A stretch of 64,000 bases of DNA, from the NCBI GenBank assembly GCA_017428265.1, contig JAFRRD010000012.1:1-64000 (forward strand). The letters are read 5' to 3'. This DNA comes from Lachnospiraceae bacterium. GTDB lineage: Bacteria > Bacillota > Clostridia > Lachnospirales > Lachnospiraceae. Below, one piece after another: positions 1-7,134 of this stretch (positions are counted from its first letter, which is position 1; every line of letters begins with the position of its first letter). The translations under genes were made by a program, and so were the position numbers. The notes under the pieces are model-generated. The model saw only the letters and a list, made by a program, of their open reading frames with translations. It searched no databases and was not told where the DNA came from.

Positions 1-187
1 CATATCAATGGCATAGCCGGGTAGCCAAGTGCGGAAGGGATAAACGCTGAAGGCATCTAAGCGTGAAGCCCCCCTCAAGATGAGATATCCATGAGACCCC
101 TTGAAGACGACGAGGTTGATAGGGCAGAGGTGGAAGCATAGTAATATGTGGAGCTGACTGTTACTAATCGGTCGAACACTTGATCTT
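1..187 (+). rRNA. 23S ribosomal RNA, 3' end (partial)
   Basis: The first ~187 bases match the conserved 3' end of bacterial 23S rRNA, including the GGGATAAACGCTGAAGGCAT and AAGCGTGAAGCC blocks and the terminal TTACTAATCGGTCG segment. The rest lies before the window. The exact 3' end is approximate. It is followed after about 70 bases by three tRNA genes, so this is the distal end of an rRNA operon. No 5S-like sequence follows. Confidence 0.95.
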
Positions 188-256
188 ATCCCTTTCTCTT
201 CAGTTCAGTAAATCTTCGGTGTGCGGTTTTGAGGGTGCTGTAACATCCTTTAGCTT

Positions 257-328
257 TCCTCGATAGCTCAATGGCAGAGCACTCGGCTGTTAACCGAGGT
301 GTTGCAGGTTCGAGCCCTGCTCGGGGAG
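257..328 (+). tRNA. tRNA-Asn (anticodon GTT)
   Basis: A 72-base cloverleaf with acceptor strands TCCTCGA and TCGGGGA, a T arm GCAGG-TTCGAGC-CCTGC and an anticodon loop CTGTTAA giving GTT. The discriminator base is G and no CCA is encoded, so the end must be added by CCA transferase. It sits in the rRNA operon tail. Confidence 0.95.
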
Positions 329-333
329 CTCAT

Positions 334-405
334 GGCTCCATGGTCAAGCGGTTAAGACATCGCCCTTTCACGGCGGTAACTCGGGTTCGAATCCCGATGG
401 AGTCA
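334..405 (+). tRNA. tRNA-Glu (anticodon TTC)
   Basis: A 72-base cloverleaf with acceptor strands GGCTCCA and TGGAGTC, anticodon loop CTTTCAC (TTC) and T loop TTCGAAT. Discriminator A; CCA is not encoded. It lies five bases after tRNA-Asn, in the same transcript. Confidence 0.95.
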
Positions 406-416
406 TTTTTTCATAA

Positions 417-488
417 GGCGACGTAGCCAAGTGGTAAGGCGTGGGTCTGCAAAACCCTGATGCACCGGTTCAAATCCGGTCGTCGCCT
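417..488 (+). tRNA. tRNA-Cys (anticodon GCA)
   Basis: A 72-base cloverleaf with perfectly paired acceptor strands GGCGACG and CGTCGCC, anticodon loop CTGCAAA (GCA) and T loop TTCAAAT. Discriminator T (U73), as usual for tRNA-Cys; CCA is not encoded. It is the last tRNA of the cluster. Confidence 0.95.
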
Positions 489-496
489 CTATAGTC

Positions 497-530
497 GGCA
501 CAGCTTGCAAAAGGGCAGGCTGTGCCGTTT
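497..530 (+). terminator. hairpin ending the rRNA/tRNA transcript
   Basis: GGCACAGC (497-504) pairs with GCTGTGCC (519-526), an 8-bp stem followed by GTTT. The T tract is short, so this is a probable rather than certain terminator. It separates tRNA-Cys from the epimerase gene. Confidence 0.55.
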
Positions 531-547
531 GCATAAGGAGGAGAAGG

Positions 548-1900
548 ATGGAGACAGTGCTCATCACGGGCGCCTACGGATTTCTGGGCCGCCATACGGT
601 CAAAGAAATGCAGGAAGCCGGATACCGCGTGACCGCGTTCGGCAGGGATAAGGAGAAACTGGCTGCCCTTGCCGGCGAGAATATCGAACTTCGGCAGGGC
701 GATTTCTGCCGCCCGGACGAGATCGCGAAGGCCTGCGAAGGCGCAGACTATCTGATCCACTGCGGCGCGCTGCTGAAAGGCTGGGGAAGGCGGGAGGATT
801 TCATCCGGACCAATGTGGACGGCACGAAAAACGTGCTGTATGCCTGCGCAGCCAATCATGTCAGGCGTCTGGTCTATACTTCCTCGCCGAGCGTCCGCCC
901 GCTGGAAAATAATTTACATCTGACGGAAAAAGACTATAATGAGAACAACCGCCTGAATTATTATATTGAAAGCAAGATCCTGGCGGAAAAGCTGGTCCGG
1001 AGCCAGAACGAAGTCCCCTGGTCGGCGATCCGTCCACGGGGCCTGTGCGGCATCGGGGACCGGAACATGCTTCCGCTGCTGATCCGGGCGAACCGGACGG
1101 TCGGCATTCCGTATTTCCGGAACGGTGAGGTCATGGCGGACCTTTGCTGCGTTGAAAATGCCGCGCTGGCGCTCCGGCTCTGCCTGGAAAAGGAAGAAGC
1201 GCTCGGGCAGGTCTATCACATCACGAACGGCGAGCCGCGGACGGTGAAAGCCCTGGCGGACGAGATGTTCGGTGCGCTGCAGATGAAGGTGAAGCCGCTC
1301 AGGATCCCCTTCGGCCTTGCGTACGGCTCGGCAGCGGTCCTGGAGGGCATATATAAAGGGCTTGGCATCCGGGACAGGGCGCCTGCCCTCACCCGCTACA
1401 GCGTCTGTACGCTCGGCAGGAGCCAGGTCTTTGACATCACGAAGGCAAGGACGGAGCTTGGCTATGCACCGAAGGTGAGTGTCAGCGAAATGATTAGTGC
1501 TTATGCGGAAGCTTATGCAAAAGGAGAGGCATCAACCTATGAAAGAGGGGGTAAAACAGATCAGGAAAAACCGAAGGGCAGGATGGAGATACCGGATGAT
1601 CTACCGGATCATGCATCTGATCAGTCCCCTGCTGCTGAAAAAATACGATTTCAGTACGGACGTCCTGAAGGATTTCGAGGGGCCTTACATTGTGATGGCC
1701 AACCATCTGACCGAGGTCGACATGTTCATGCTGATGGCGGCCTTTCCGAAGCATATGTTCTTCGTGGCCGGAGAGCACCTGACCCGCTCAAAGCACGGCC
1801 GGCTCATCACCTGGGCACAGAGCCCCATTTACGAATACAAGGGCTCGGTGGCGCTGGACACGGTCCGGGAAGTGCTCGAGAAGATCAAGGGCGGCAATAA
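548..1900 (+). CDS. NAD-dependent epimerase/dehydratase (extended SDR); open frame runs into next gene
   Basis: Extended short-chain dehydrogenase, probably a nucleotide-sugar epimerase or 3-beta-HSD-like reductase; substrate unknown. The N-terminal Rossmann motif GxxGxxG is at residues 8-14 and the catalytic YxxxK pair is Y139/K143. A strong SD (AAGGAGGAG) precedes the ATG. Family-like sequence ends near residue 330. The last ~120 residues of the open frame overlap the acyltransferase gene in another frame and are low-complexity and shadow-like. In the third frame a TGA (1540-1542) overlaps the acyltransferase ATG (1539) as ATGA, so a one-base deletion, for example in the AAAA run at 1518-1521, would explain the lost stop. 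The true gene probably ends at 1542. Strong for family, weak for the 3' end. Confidence 0.8.
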   Translation: METVLITGAYGFLGRHTVKEMQEAGYRVTAFGRDKEKLAALAGENIELRQGDFCRPDEIAKACEGADYLIHCGALLKGWGRREDFIRTNVDGTKNVLYACAANHVRRLVYTSSPSVRPLENNLHLTEKDYNENNRLNYYIESKILAEKLVRSQNEVPWSAIRPRGLCGIGDRNMLPLLIRANRTVGIPYFRNGEVMADLCCVENAALALRLCLEKEEALGQVYHITNGEPRTVKALADEMFGALQMKVKPLRIPFGLAYGSAAVLEGIYKGLGIRDRAPALTRYSVCTLGRSQVFDITKARTELGYAPKVSVSEMISAYAEAYAKGEASTYERGGKTDQEKPKGRMEIPDDLPDHASDQSPAAEKIRFQYGRPEGFRGALHCDGQPSDRGRHVHADGGLSEAYVLRGRRAPDPLKARPAHHLGTEPHLRIQGLGGAGHGPGSAREDQGRQ

Positions 1901-2717
1901 CGTGATGATCTTCCCGGAAGGGAGCCGCTCTTTTAACGGGGAGACTCCGGCGCTTCCGGAATCGGCGGCCAAGCTGCTGAAGATCGCCGGCTGCGGCCTG
2001 GTGACCTACCGGATCGAGGGAGGCTACTTTGTCGCACCGCGCTGGGCCTATACCTTCCGGACCGGCCCGATGAGAGGCCGCATCACGGGGAAATACAGCC
2101 CTGCTGAGATCGCCGCGATGACGCCAGGCGAGCTGACGGAGGCGATCAACCGCGGCGTATACGAGAACGCATATGTCCGCCAGAGGAAGGACCGTCTGAA
2201 ATACCGGGGCGAAAGGCTTGCGGAAGGCCTGGAGAATTATCTGGTCAGATGCCCTGCCTGCGGCGCCTTCGATTCGATGGAAACGAAAGACGACAGTTTC
2301 CGCTGCACGGCCTGCGGACAGGCCGGCGTCTATACGGAGGAAGGCTTCCTGGAAGGAGAAGGGCTTCGCTTTGACAGCGTTTACGACTGGGGCATGTGGG
2401 CGGAGAAGGAAACGGAGCAGTATGTCGACGGGGCGGATCCGGACCGGCCTGTGTTTCGGGACAGCGGCCTGCTCCTGTATGAGGTGACGCCTGACCACAA
2501 GCAGCATGACCTGGCTGAAGGAGACCTCACCGGCTATAAGGACCGCCTGGAATTCGGGAACAGGACGTTTTTCTTTGGCGGTATTCCGGCCATGGACATG
2601 CTGTACTACGGCAAGAGCCTGCTCTTTACCTATGAGAAGAGGCATTTGGGACTGACCGGGGAAAATTTTCACGCGATAAAGTATCATAAACTTTATAAAC
2701 AGTACAAAAAGAAATAA
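1539..2717 (+). CDS. 1-acyl-glycerol-3-phosphate acyltransferase-like protein (PlsC family) with zinc ribbon
   Basis: PlsC/LPLAT-type acyltransferase acting at the inner membrane face in phospholipid synthesis. Motif I NHLTEVD (N55, H56, D61; the HX4D catalytic pair) and motif III EGSRS (127-131) are intact. After the ~230-residue catalytic domain comes a C4 zinc ribbon (C238, C241, C256, C259) and a further ~130 residues without a recognised fold, making it 392 residues against about 200-250 for minimal family members. The ATG at 1539 was chosen because it begins the conserved region and has an SD (AAGGAG, 1521-1526). It is probably coupled to the upstream epimerase. The C-terminal extension may regulate or tether the enzyme (inference). 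Confidence 0.85.
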   Translation: MKEGVKQIRKNRRAGWRYRMIYRIMHLISPLLLKKYDFSTDVLKDFEGPYIVMANHLTEVDMFMLMAAFPKHMFFVAGEHLTRSKHGRLITWAQSPIYEYKGSVALDTVREVLEKIKGGNNVMIFPEGSRSFNGETPALPESAAKLLKIAGCGLVTYRIEGGYFVAPRWAYTFRTGPMRGRITGKYSPAEIAAMTPGELTEAINRGVYENAYVRQRKDRLKYRGERLAEGLENYLVRCPACGAFDSMETKDDSFRCTACGQAGVYTEEGFLEGEGLRFDSVYDWGMWAEKETEQYVDGADPDRPVFRDSGLLLYEVTPDHKQHDLAEGDLTGYKDRLEFGNRTFFFGGIPAMDMLYYGKSLLFTYEKRHLGLTGENFHAIKYHKLYKQYKKK

Positions 2718-2725
2718 ATTTTACG

Positions 2726-2767
2726 AAAAAAGAAGGCGCCCGGAATCTTTCCGGTGCCTTCTTTTTT
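2726..2767. terminator. bidirectional rho-independent terminator
   Basis: GAAGGC (2732-2737) pairs with GCCTTC (2756-2761), with an inner CCGG/CCGG extension, flanked by an A run on the left and a T run on the right. It lies between the convergent acyltransferase (+) and trkH (-) genes and can serve both. Confidence 0.85.
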
Positions 2768-2782
2768 GCTGCGCGTTCCGGC

Positions 2783-4237
2783 TTATTCGTGCCGCCAGGT
2801 GGTGCGGGAGATCAGGGCGATCATCGGGAAGATCTCCAGACGGCCGGCCAGCATGTCGAAGATGAGGACCAGCTTGGAGAGAACGGAAAGGCTCCCGTAG
2901 TTGCCCATGGGGCCGACCTCGGAAAGACCGGGGCCGATGTTGTTGAAGCAGGCGAGCACGGCGGTGATCGAGGTCGTCAGGTCTCTGCCGTCAATGCAGA
3001 GGATCAGGAAACTGGTGAGAACGATCAGTACGTAGGCGGCGAGGTAAGTGCGCAGCGAGGTCAGGACGGACTGGTTCACGGGCCGTCCGTTGCTGCGGAC
3101 CGGATAGATGCGGCCCGGGCGGATCATTTCCCGGAGATTGCTGCGCAGATCCTTGACGATCAGGTTCAGACGTATGCATTTCAGGCCGCCGCCGGTACTG
3201 CCGGCGCTCGCGCCGAGGATCATCAGGAAGACCAGAATACCCTTGGCCAGCGTCGTCCACAGGTTGAAGTCAGTCGTGGCGAAGCCGGTGGTCGACATGA
3301 TGGATGCCGCCTGGAAGAAAGAGTGGCGCAGCGTTTCCTCCCAGCCCCCGAAATAGGAGCGGACCGAAAAGGCGATGATCAGGCCGGCGCCGAGAAAGAC
3401 GGCAAGGTAGGTGTGCAGTTCTTCGTCGCGGATGACGCTCCCGGGGCGCTTTTTCAGCAGCAGGTAGTAGCAGCTGAAGTTGACGCCGAAGAGGAACATG
3501 AAGATCGTCGTGACCCACTGGATGTACGGCGAGTAGCCGCCGAGGCCGGCATTGGTCACGGCAAAGCCGCCCGTTCCGGCGGTGCCGAAGGCGATGCAGA
3601 AGGCATCGAAGAGCGGCATGTCAAGCGCCAGCAGGATGATGTCGACCGCGGTGAGGCCGATGTAGATCAGGTACAGCAGCTGCGCGGTCTTGCGGAGCTG
3701 GGGCACCAGCTTGCCGACGTCGGGGCCGGGGCTCTCCGCCCGCAGGATGTGTACCGTAAAGCCCGCGCCGTGGCGGCTGCGCGGGACCAGGGCCAGCAGG
3801 AACACGAGCACGCCCATGCCGCCGATCCAGTGCGTAAAGCTCCGCCAGTACAGAAGGCTTTTGTCCATGCTTTCGACTTCGGGCAGGATGGATGCCCCCG
3901 TGGTGGTGAAGCCGGAGACCGTTTCAAACAGGGCGTCGATGTAGGACGGGATCTGTCCGGAGAAGAAGAACGGCAGCGCGCCGGTCAGCCCCAGCACGAG
4001 CCAGGAGATGCCTGCGCAGGCGAGCCCTTCCTTTTCGTAGAAATCATTTGCCTTTTCGCCGCGGGACAAAAGCCAGAGCAGGGCGCCGAGGATCACGATG
4101 ATCAGCAGCGTCTGCAGGTAGGCGTCGGCGGATCCGGGTTCGCGGAATATGAGCGACAGAATGAAAGCCGGCAGCATGAGGACGGCTTCCACGAACAGGA
4201 TCAGCCCGGTGAAATGGCTCAGGGATTTGAAGTTCAT
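2783..4237 (-). CDS. trkH: TrkH family potassium uptake protein
   Basis: Membrane pore subunit of a Trk/Ktr potassium transporter. The 484-residue protein is almost entirely hydrophobic and shows the repeated P-loop filter segments of the family, for example SGFTTTGAS near residue 110 and FGTAGTGGFAVTN near 215, with further filter-like segments TTGFATTDF and NNIGPGLSEVG. Length fits TrkH. It starts nine bases after the trkA stop, so pore and regulatory subunits share one transcript, trkA first. Confidence 0.93.
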   Translation of the reverse strand: MNFKSLSHFTGLILFVEAVLMLPAFILSLIFREPGSADAYLQTLLIIVILGALLWLLSRGEKANDFYEKEGLACAGISWLVLGLTGALPFFFSGQIPSYIDALFETVSGFTTTGASILPEVESMDKSLLYWRSFTHWIGGMGVLVFLLALVPRSRHGAGFTVHILRAESPGPDVGKLVPQLRKTAQLLYLIYIGLTAVDIILLALDMPLFDAFCIAFGTAGTGGFAVTNAGLGGYSPYIQWVTTIFMFLFGVNFSCYYLLLKKRPGSVIRDEELHTYLAVFLGAGLIIAFSVRSYFGGWEETLRHSFFQAASIMSTTGFATTDFNLWTTLAKGILVFLMILGASAGSTGGGLKCIRLNLIVKDLRSNLREMIRPGRIYPVRSNGRPVNQSVLTSLRTYLAAYVLIVLTSFLILCIDGRDLTTSITAVLACFNNIGPGLSEVGPMGNYGSLSVLSKLVLIFDMLAGRLEIFPMIALISRTTWRHE

Positions 4238-4246
4238 GCTGCCTCC

Positions 4247-5611
4247 TTATACGAAGATATCGCCGAAACGCTGGATATTGTTCGCGTCGGAGGAGATGAC
4301 GATCACGGAATCGCGTTCCCGGTAGACCGAGGAGCCGTTGGCGATGGTGACTTCGCCCTCATGGAAAATGGCGGAGATCAGCACGCCCGGACGGATCTTC
4401 AGATCGGCAAGCGGCGTATTTTTGTGCGGGGCGCCCGGGCCGATGATGAACTCGCAGGCCTGCACCTGGCCGCCGGCCACGGTCTGCACGGTCACGGCGG
4501 TGTCGCCGCTGTTGTCGCGCATGGAGCGCACGTAGCGGACCACGATGTCGCTGCACAGTTGCTTCGGGGAAACGACGCTCCCGAGGGACAGCTCGCCGAT
4601 GATGTCCTGCAGCTCGTCGATATGGCCCTGTTTCGTGATGACGATGGGGACCTTCCGGCTGTTTGCGTAGAGAGACATGACGATGTTCAGCTCATCCAGG
4701 CCGGTGAGCGCCACGAAAGCGTCGCAGGACGACAGGCCTTCGCGCTCCATCGTGGAGGTATCGGTGATGTCGCCGCAGCAGATGCTGGCGTGCGGGAGAA
4801 GCCTGGCCATTTCCTCGCAGCGGGCGCGGTTGCGGTCGATGATCTGGACCTTGATGCCGTCCTTTTCGAGCATCTGGGCCAGGTTCAGGCTGATCAGGCT
4901 GCCGCCGCCGAGGATGACGCGCTTGACCTTGCGGGTGATGACGCCCAGCTCGCGGAGGATGCCGCCGAGCTCGTGCGCCGGCGCGGTCATGTAGATGCGG
5001 TCATCGGCCTTCAGTTCGAAATCGCCGCGGGGAAGGGTGATGGTGCTGCCGCGCATGACGGCGCAGATCAGGACCCGGGTCTTCAGGACGCCCGAGATCT
5101 GGTGCAGCTTCAGCCCGGTCAGGGGGCTTCCCGCGTCCAGGCGGAACTCGACCAGCTCCACCTTGCCCTTGGCGAAAGATTCACGGGCCAGAAAGCCCGG
5201 GTAGCGGAGGAGCCGCTCGATCTCAAGTGCGGCGCTGTATTCGGGGTTGACGATGAGCGAGATGCCGAAGATGTCCCTCATTTCCAGAATCTGCGCGGTA
5301 TACTCCGCGTTGCGGATCCGGACGATGGTGTGGATCTTCGGGTTGATCCGGCGCGCCGTCACGCAGCACAGCAGGTTCATTTCGTCCGCGTTGGTGACTG
5401 CGATCAGCAGGTCAGCCTCGGCGGCGCCCGCCTCCGTCAGGGTCTCGAGCGTGGCACAGCTGCCTTCCGTGCCCATCACGTCATAGAGCTCGCAGGCGGC
5501 GGTCAGCGCTTCTTTTTTATTATCGATGAGGGTAATATCATGTCCGTCGGCAGAGAGAGACTTCGTGAGCGTCGCTCCGACCTTGCCGGCGCCGGCAATG
5601 ATGATCTTCAT
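4247..5611 (-). CDS. trkA: Trk system potassium transporter subunit TrkA
   Basis: Cytoplasmic nucleotide-binding regulator of the Trk channel. At 454 residues it has the duplicated RCK_N/RCK_C architecture: the first Rossmann GAGKVG is at residues 7-12 and the second begins near residue 229 with LGGGSLISLNLA, each followed by a TrkA_C domain. NAD(H)/ATP binding at these domains gates TrkH in characterised homologues. It is the first gene of the trkAH operon. A TATAAT-like hexamer lies on the minus strand at 5644-5649 upstream of the start, but its -35 is weak. Confidence 0.94.
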   Translation of the reverse strand: MKIIIAGAGKVGATLTKSLSADGHDITLIDNKKEALTAACELYDVMGTEGSCATLETLTEAGAAEADLLIAVTNADEMNLLCCVTARRINPKIHTIVRIRNAEYTAQILEMRDIFGISLIVNPEYSAALEIERLLRYPGFLARESFAKGKVELVEFRLDAGSPLTGLKLHQISGVLKTRVLICAVMRGSTITLPRGDFELKADDRIYMTAPAHELGGILRELGVITRKVKRVILGGGSLISLNLAQMLEKDGIKVQIIDRNRARCEEMARLLPHASICCGDITDTSTMEREGLSSCDAFVALTGLDELNIVMSLYANSRKVPIVITKQGHIDELQDIIGELSLGSVVSPKQLCSDIVVRYVRSMRDNSGDTAVTVQTVAGGQVQACEFIIGPGAPHKNTPLADLKIRPGVLISAIFHEGEVTIANGSSVYRERDSVIVISSDANNIQRFGDIFV

Positions 5612-5687
5612 AAAAACCTCCGGGAGGGTAATACGATTAAAATATTATAGCAGGAAAGGCGCGAAAACGAAAGTATAAAATGCGGAA

Positions 5688-5708
5688 AGCACAAATCTGT
5701 GCTATACT
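5688..5708 (+). promoter_or_regulatory. palindrome abutting a -10 box upstream of rarA
   Basis: AGCACA (5688-5693) and TGTGCT (5698-5703) form an inverted repeat with a 4-base centre. It runs directly into TATACT (5703-5708), a good -10 for rarA. No clear -35 is seen at the usual distance. It could be an operator for an activator or repressor; the regulator is unknown. Confidence 0.35.
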
Positions 5709-5731
5709 GAAACGGTAAAAAGGAGTGCGTC

Positions 5732-7054
5732 ATGGATCTTTTTGACTATATCAACGAACAGAAAGCCGAAACGGAAGGGCCTCTTGCCTCGCGCCTGCGC
5801 CCGCGGAACCTCGACGAGGTCGTCGGGCAGCAGCATATCCTCGGTAAAAACAAGATGCTCTACCGGGCCATCATGGCGGACCAGCTGAGCTCCGTCATCC
5901 TTTTCGGCCCGCCCGGCACCGGCAAGACTACGATCGCGCAGGTGATCGCGGCGTCGACGAAGGCCAATTTCCGCCAGATCAATGCAACGACGGCGGGAAA
6001 GAAAGACATGGAGGCGGTCGTGGAGGAAGCGCGGACGGTGCGCGCGGCCTACGGGCGGAAGACGATCCTCTTCATCGACGAGATCCACCGCTTCAACAAG
6101 GCGCAGCAGGACTACCTGCTGCCCTACGTGGAGAACGGGACCGTGATCCTGATCGGGGCGACGACCGAAAATCCCTTCTTCGAGGTCAACAAGGCCCTGC
6201 TGTCCCGCTCGAACGTGTTTGAATTAAAGCCGCTTGAGAAGAAGGACGTTGCGGTCCTCGTGCGCCGCGCCGTGGAAGACCGGGAGCGCGGCATGGGCGT
6301 CTATAATCCGGTGATCGACGATGAGGCCGTGGACTTTCTGGCTGACATGGCAGGCGGCGATGCGCGCCGCGCCATCAATGCGGTGGAACTGGCCGTGCTG
6401 ACGACCGCGCCTTCCGAAGACGGGAAGATCCACATCACTCTGCCCGTCGCCGAGGAGTGCATCCAGCGGCGGAGCCTGCGCTACGACAAGACCGGGGACA
6501 GCCACTATGACGTCATTTCCGCCTTCATCAAGAGCATGCGCGGCTCCGATCCGGATGCCGCCGTCTACTGGCTCGCGCGGATGATCCGGGCGGGCGAGGA
6601 CCCGAAATTCATCGCACGGCGCATCATGATCTGTGCGGCAGAGGACGTCGGGATGGCGGATCCGCGAGCGCTTTCGGTGGCTGTGGCGGCCGCCGAGACC
6701 GTCGAGCGCGTGGGCATGCCGGAGGGCAGGATCCCGCTCGTCGAAGCGGCGGTCTACGTGGCGACGGCGCCGAAGAGCAATGCCTCCTATCTGGCGATCG
6801 ACCGGGCGCTCGAGGCGGTGGACCGCGTCGCGATCGAGAAGGTCCCGCCGCACCTGACCAATGCGCCGATCGAGGGCATGAAGGATTTCGGCCACGGTGT
6901 CGGGTACAAATATGCGCACGATTTCCCCGGCCACTATGTGAAGCAGCAGTATCTGCCGGACGAGCTCGTCGGGACGGCATTCTTCGAGCCCGGGGACAAC
7001 GGCTACGAAAAAGACATCAAAAAATATATGGAGTTTTTGTCCCGTCTGGTGTAA
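5732..7054 (+). CDS. rarA: replication-associated recombination protein A (RarA/MgsA AAA+ ATPase)
   Basis: Clamp-loader-like AAA+ ATPase that acts at stalled replication forks. Walker A GPPGTGKT is at residues 59-66 and Walker B ILFIDE around 112-117; the C-terminal MgsA tetramerisation region with the conserved GHGVGYKYAHDFPGHY segment is present. The 440-residue length is normal. The SD AAAAGGAG precedes the ATG. It is upstream of, and in the same direction as, the large repeat protein, with an 80-base gap. Confidence 0.95.
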   Translation: MDLFDYINEQKAETEGPLASRLRPRNLDEVVGQQHILGKNKMLYRAIMADQLSSVILFGPPGTGKTTIAQVIAASTKANFRQINATTAGKKDMEAVVEEARTVRAAYGRKTILFIDEIHRFNKAQQDYLLPYVENGTVILIGATTENPFFEVNKALLSRSNVFELKPLEKKDVAVLVRRAVEDRERGMGVYNPVIDDEAVDFLADMAGGDARRAINAVELAVLTTAPSEDGKIHITLPVAEECIQRRSLRYDKTGDSHYDVISAFIKSMRGSDPDAAVYWLARMIRAGEDPKFIARRIMICAAEDVGMADPRALSVAVAAAETVERVGMPEGRIPLVEAAVYVATAPKSNASYLAIDRALEAVDRVAIEKVPPHLTNAPIEGMKDFGHGVGYKYAHDFPGHYVKQQYLPDELVGTAFFEPGDNGYEKDIKKYMEFLSRLV

Positions 7055-7134
7055 AATAGGCTAAAACGGGGTATTCCCGCCGCTTGGCGTGCCGTGACAT
7101 CGAAAACCATAAAGGAACCGGGAAAGGAGAGGCC

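Noticed and set aside
188..256. Degraded 5S rRNA between 23S and tRNA-Asn
   Set aside because: Only about 70 bases, with no 5S-like stems or conserved loops; it reads as spacer.
2789..5650. A 953-codon open frame on the plus strand across trkH and trkA
   Set aside because: It is antisense to two complete, well-conserved genes. Its composition (Glu/Asp/Gly/Arg-rich, no fold) is typical of the complement of GC-rich coding DNA.
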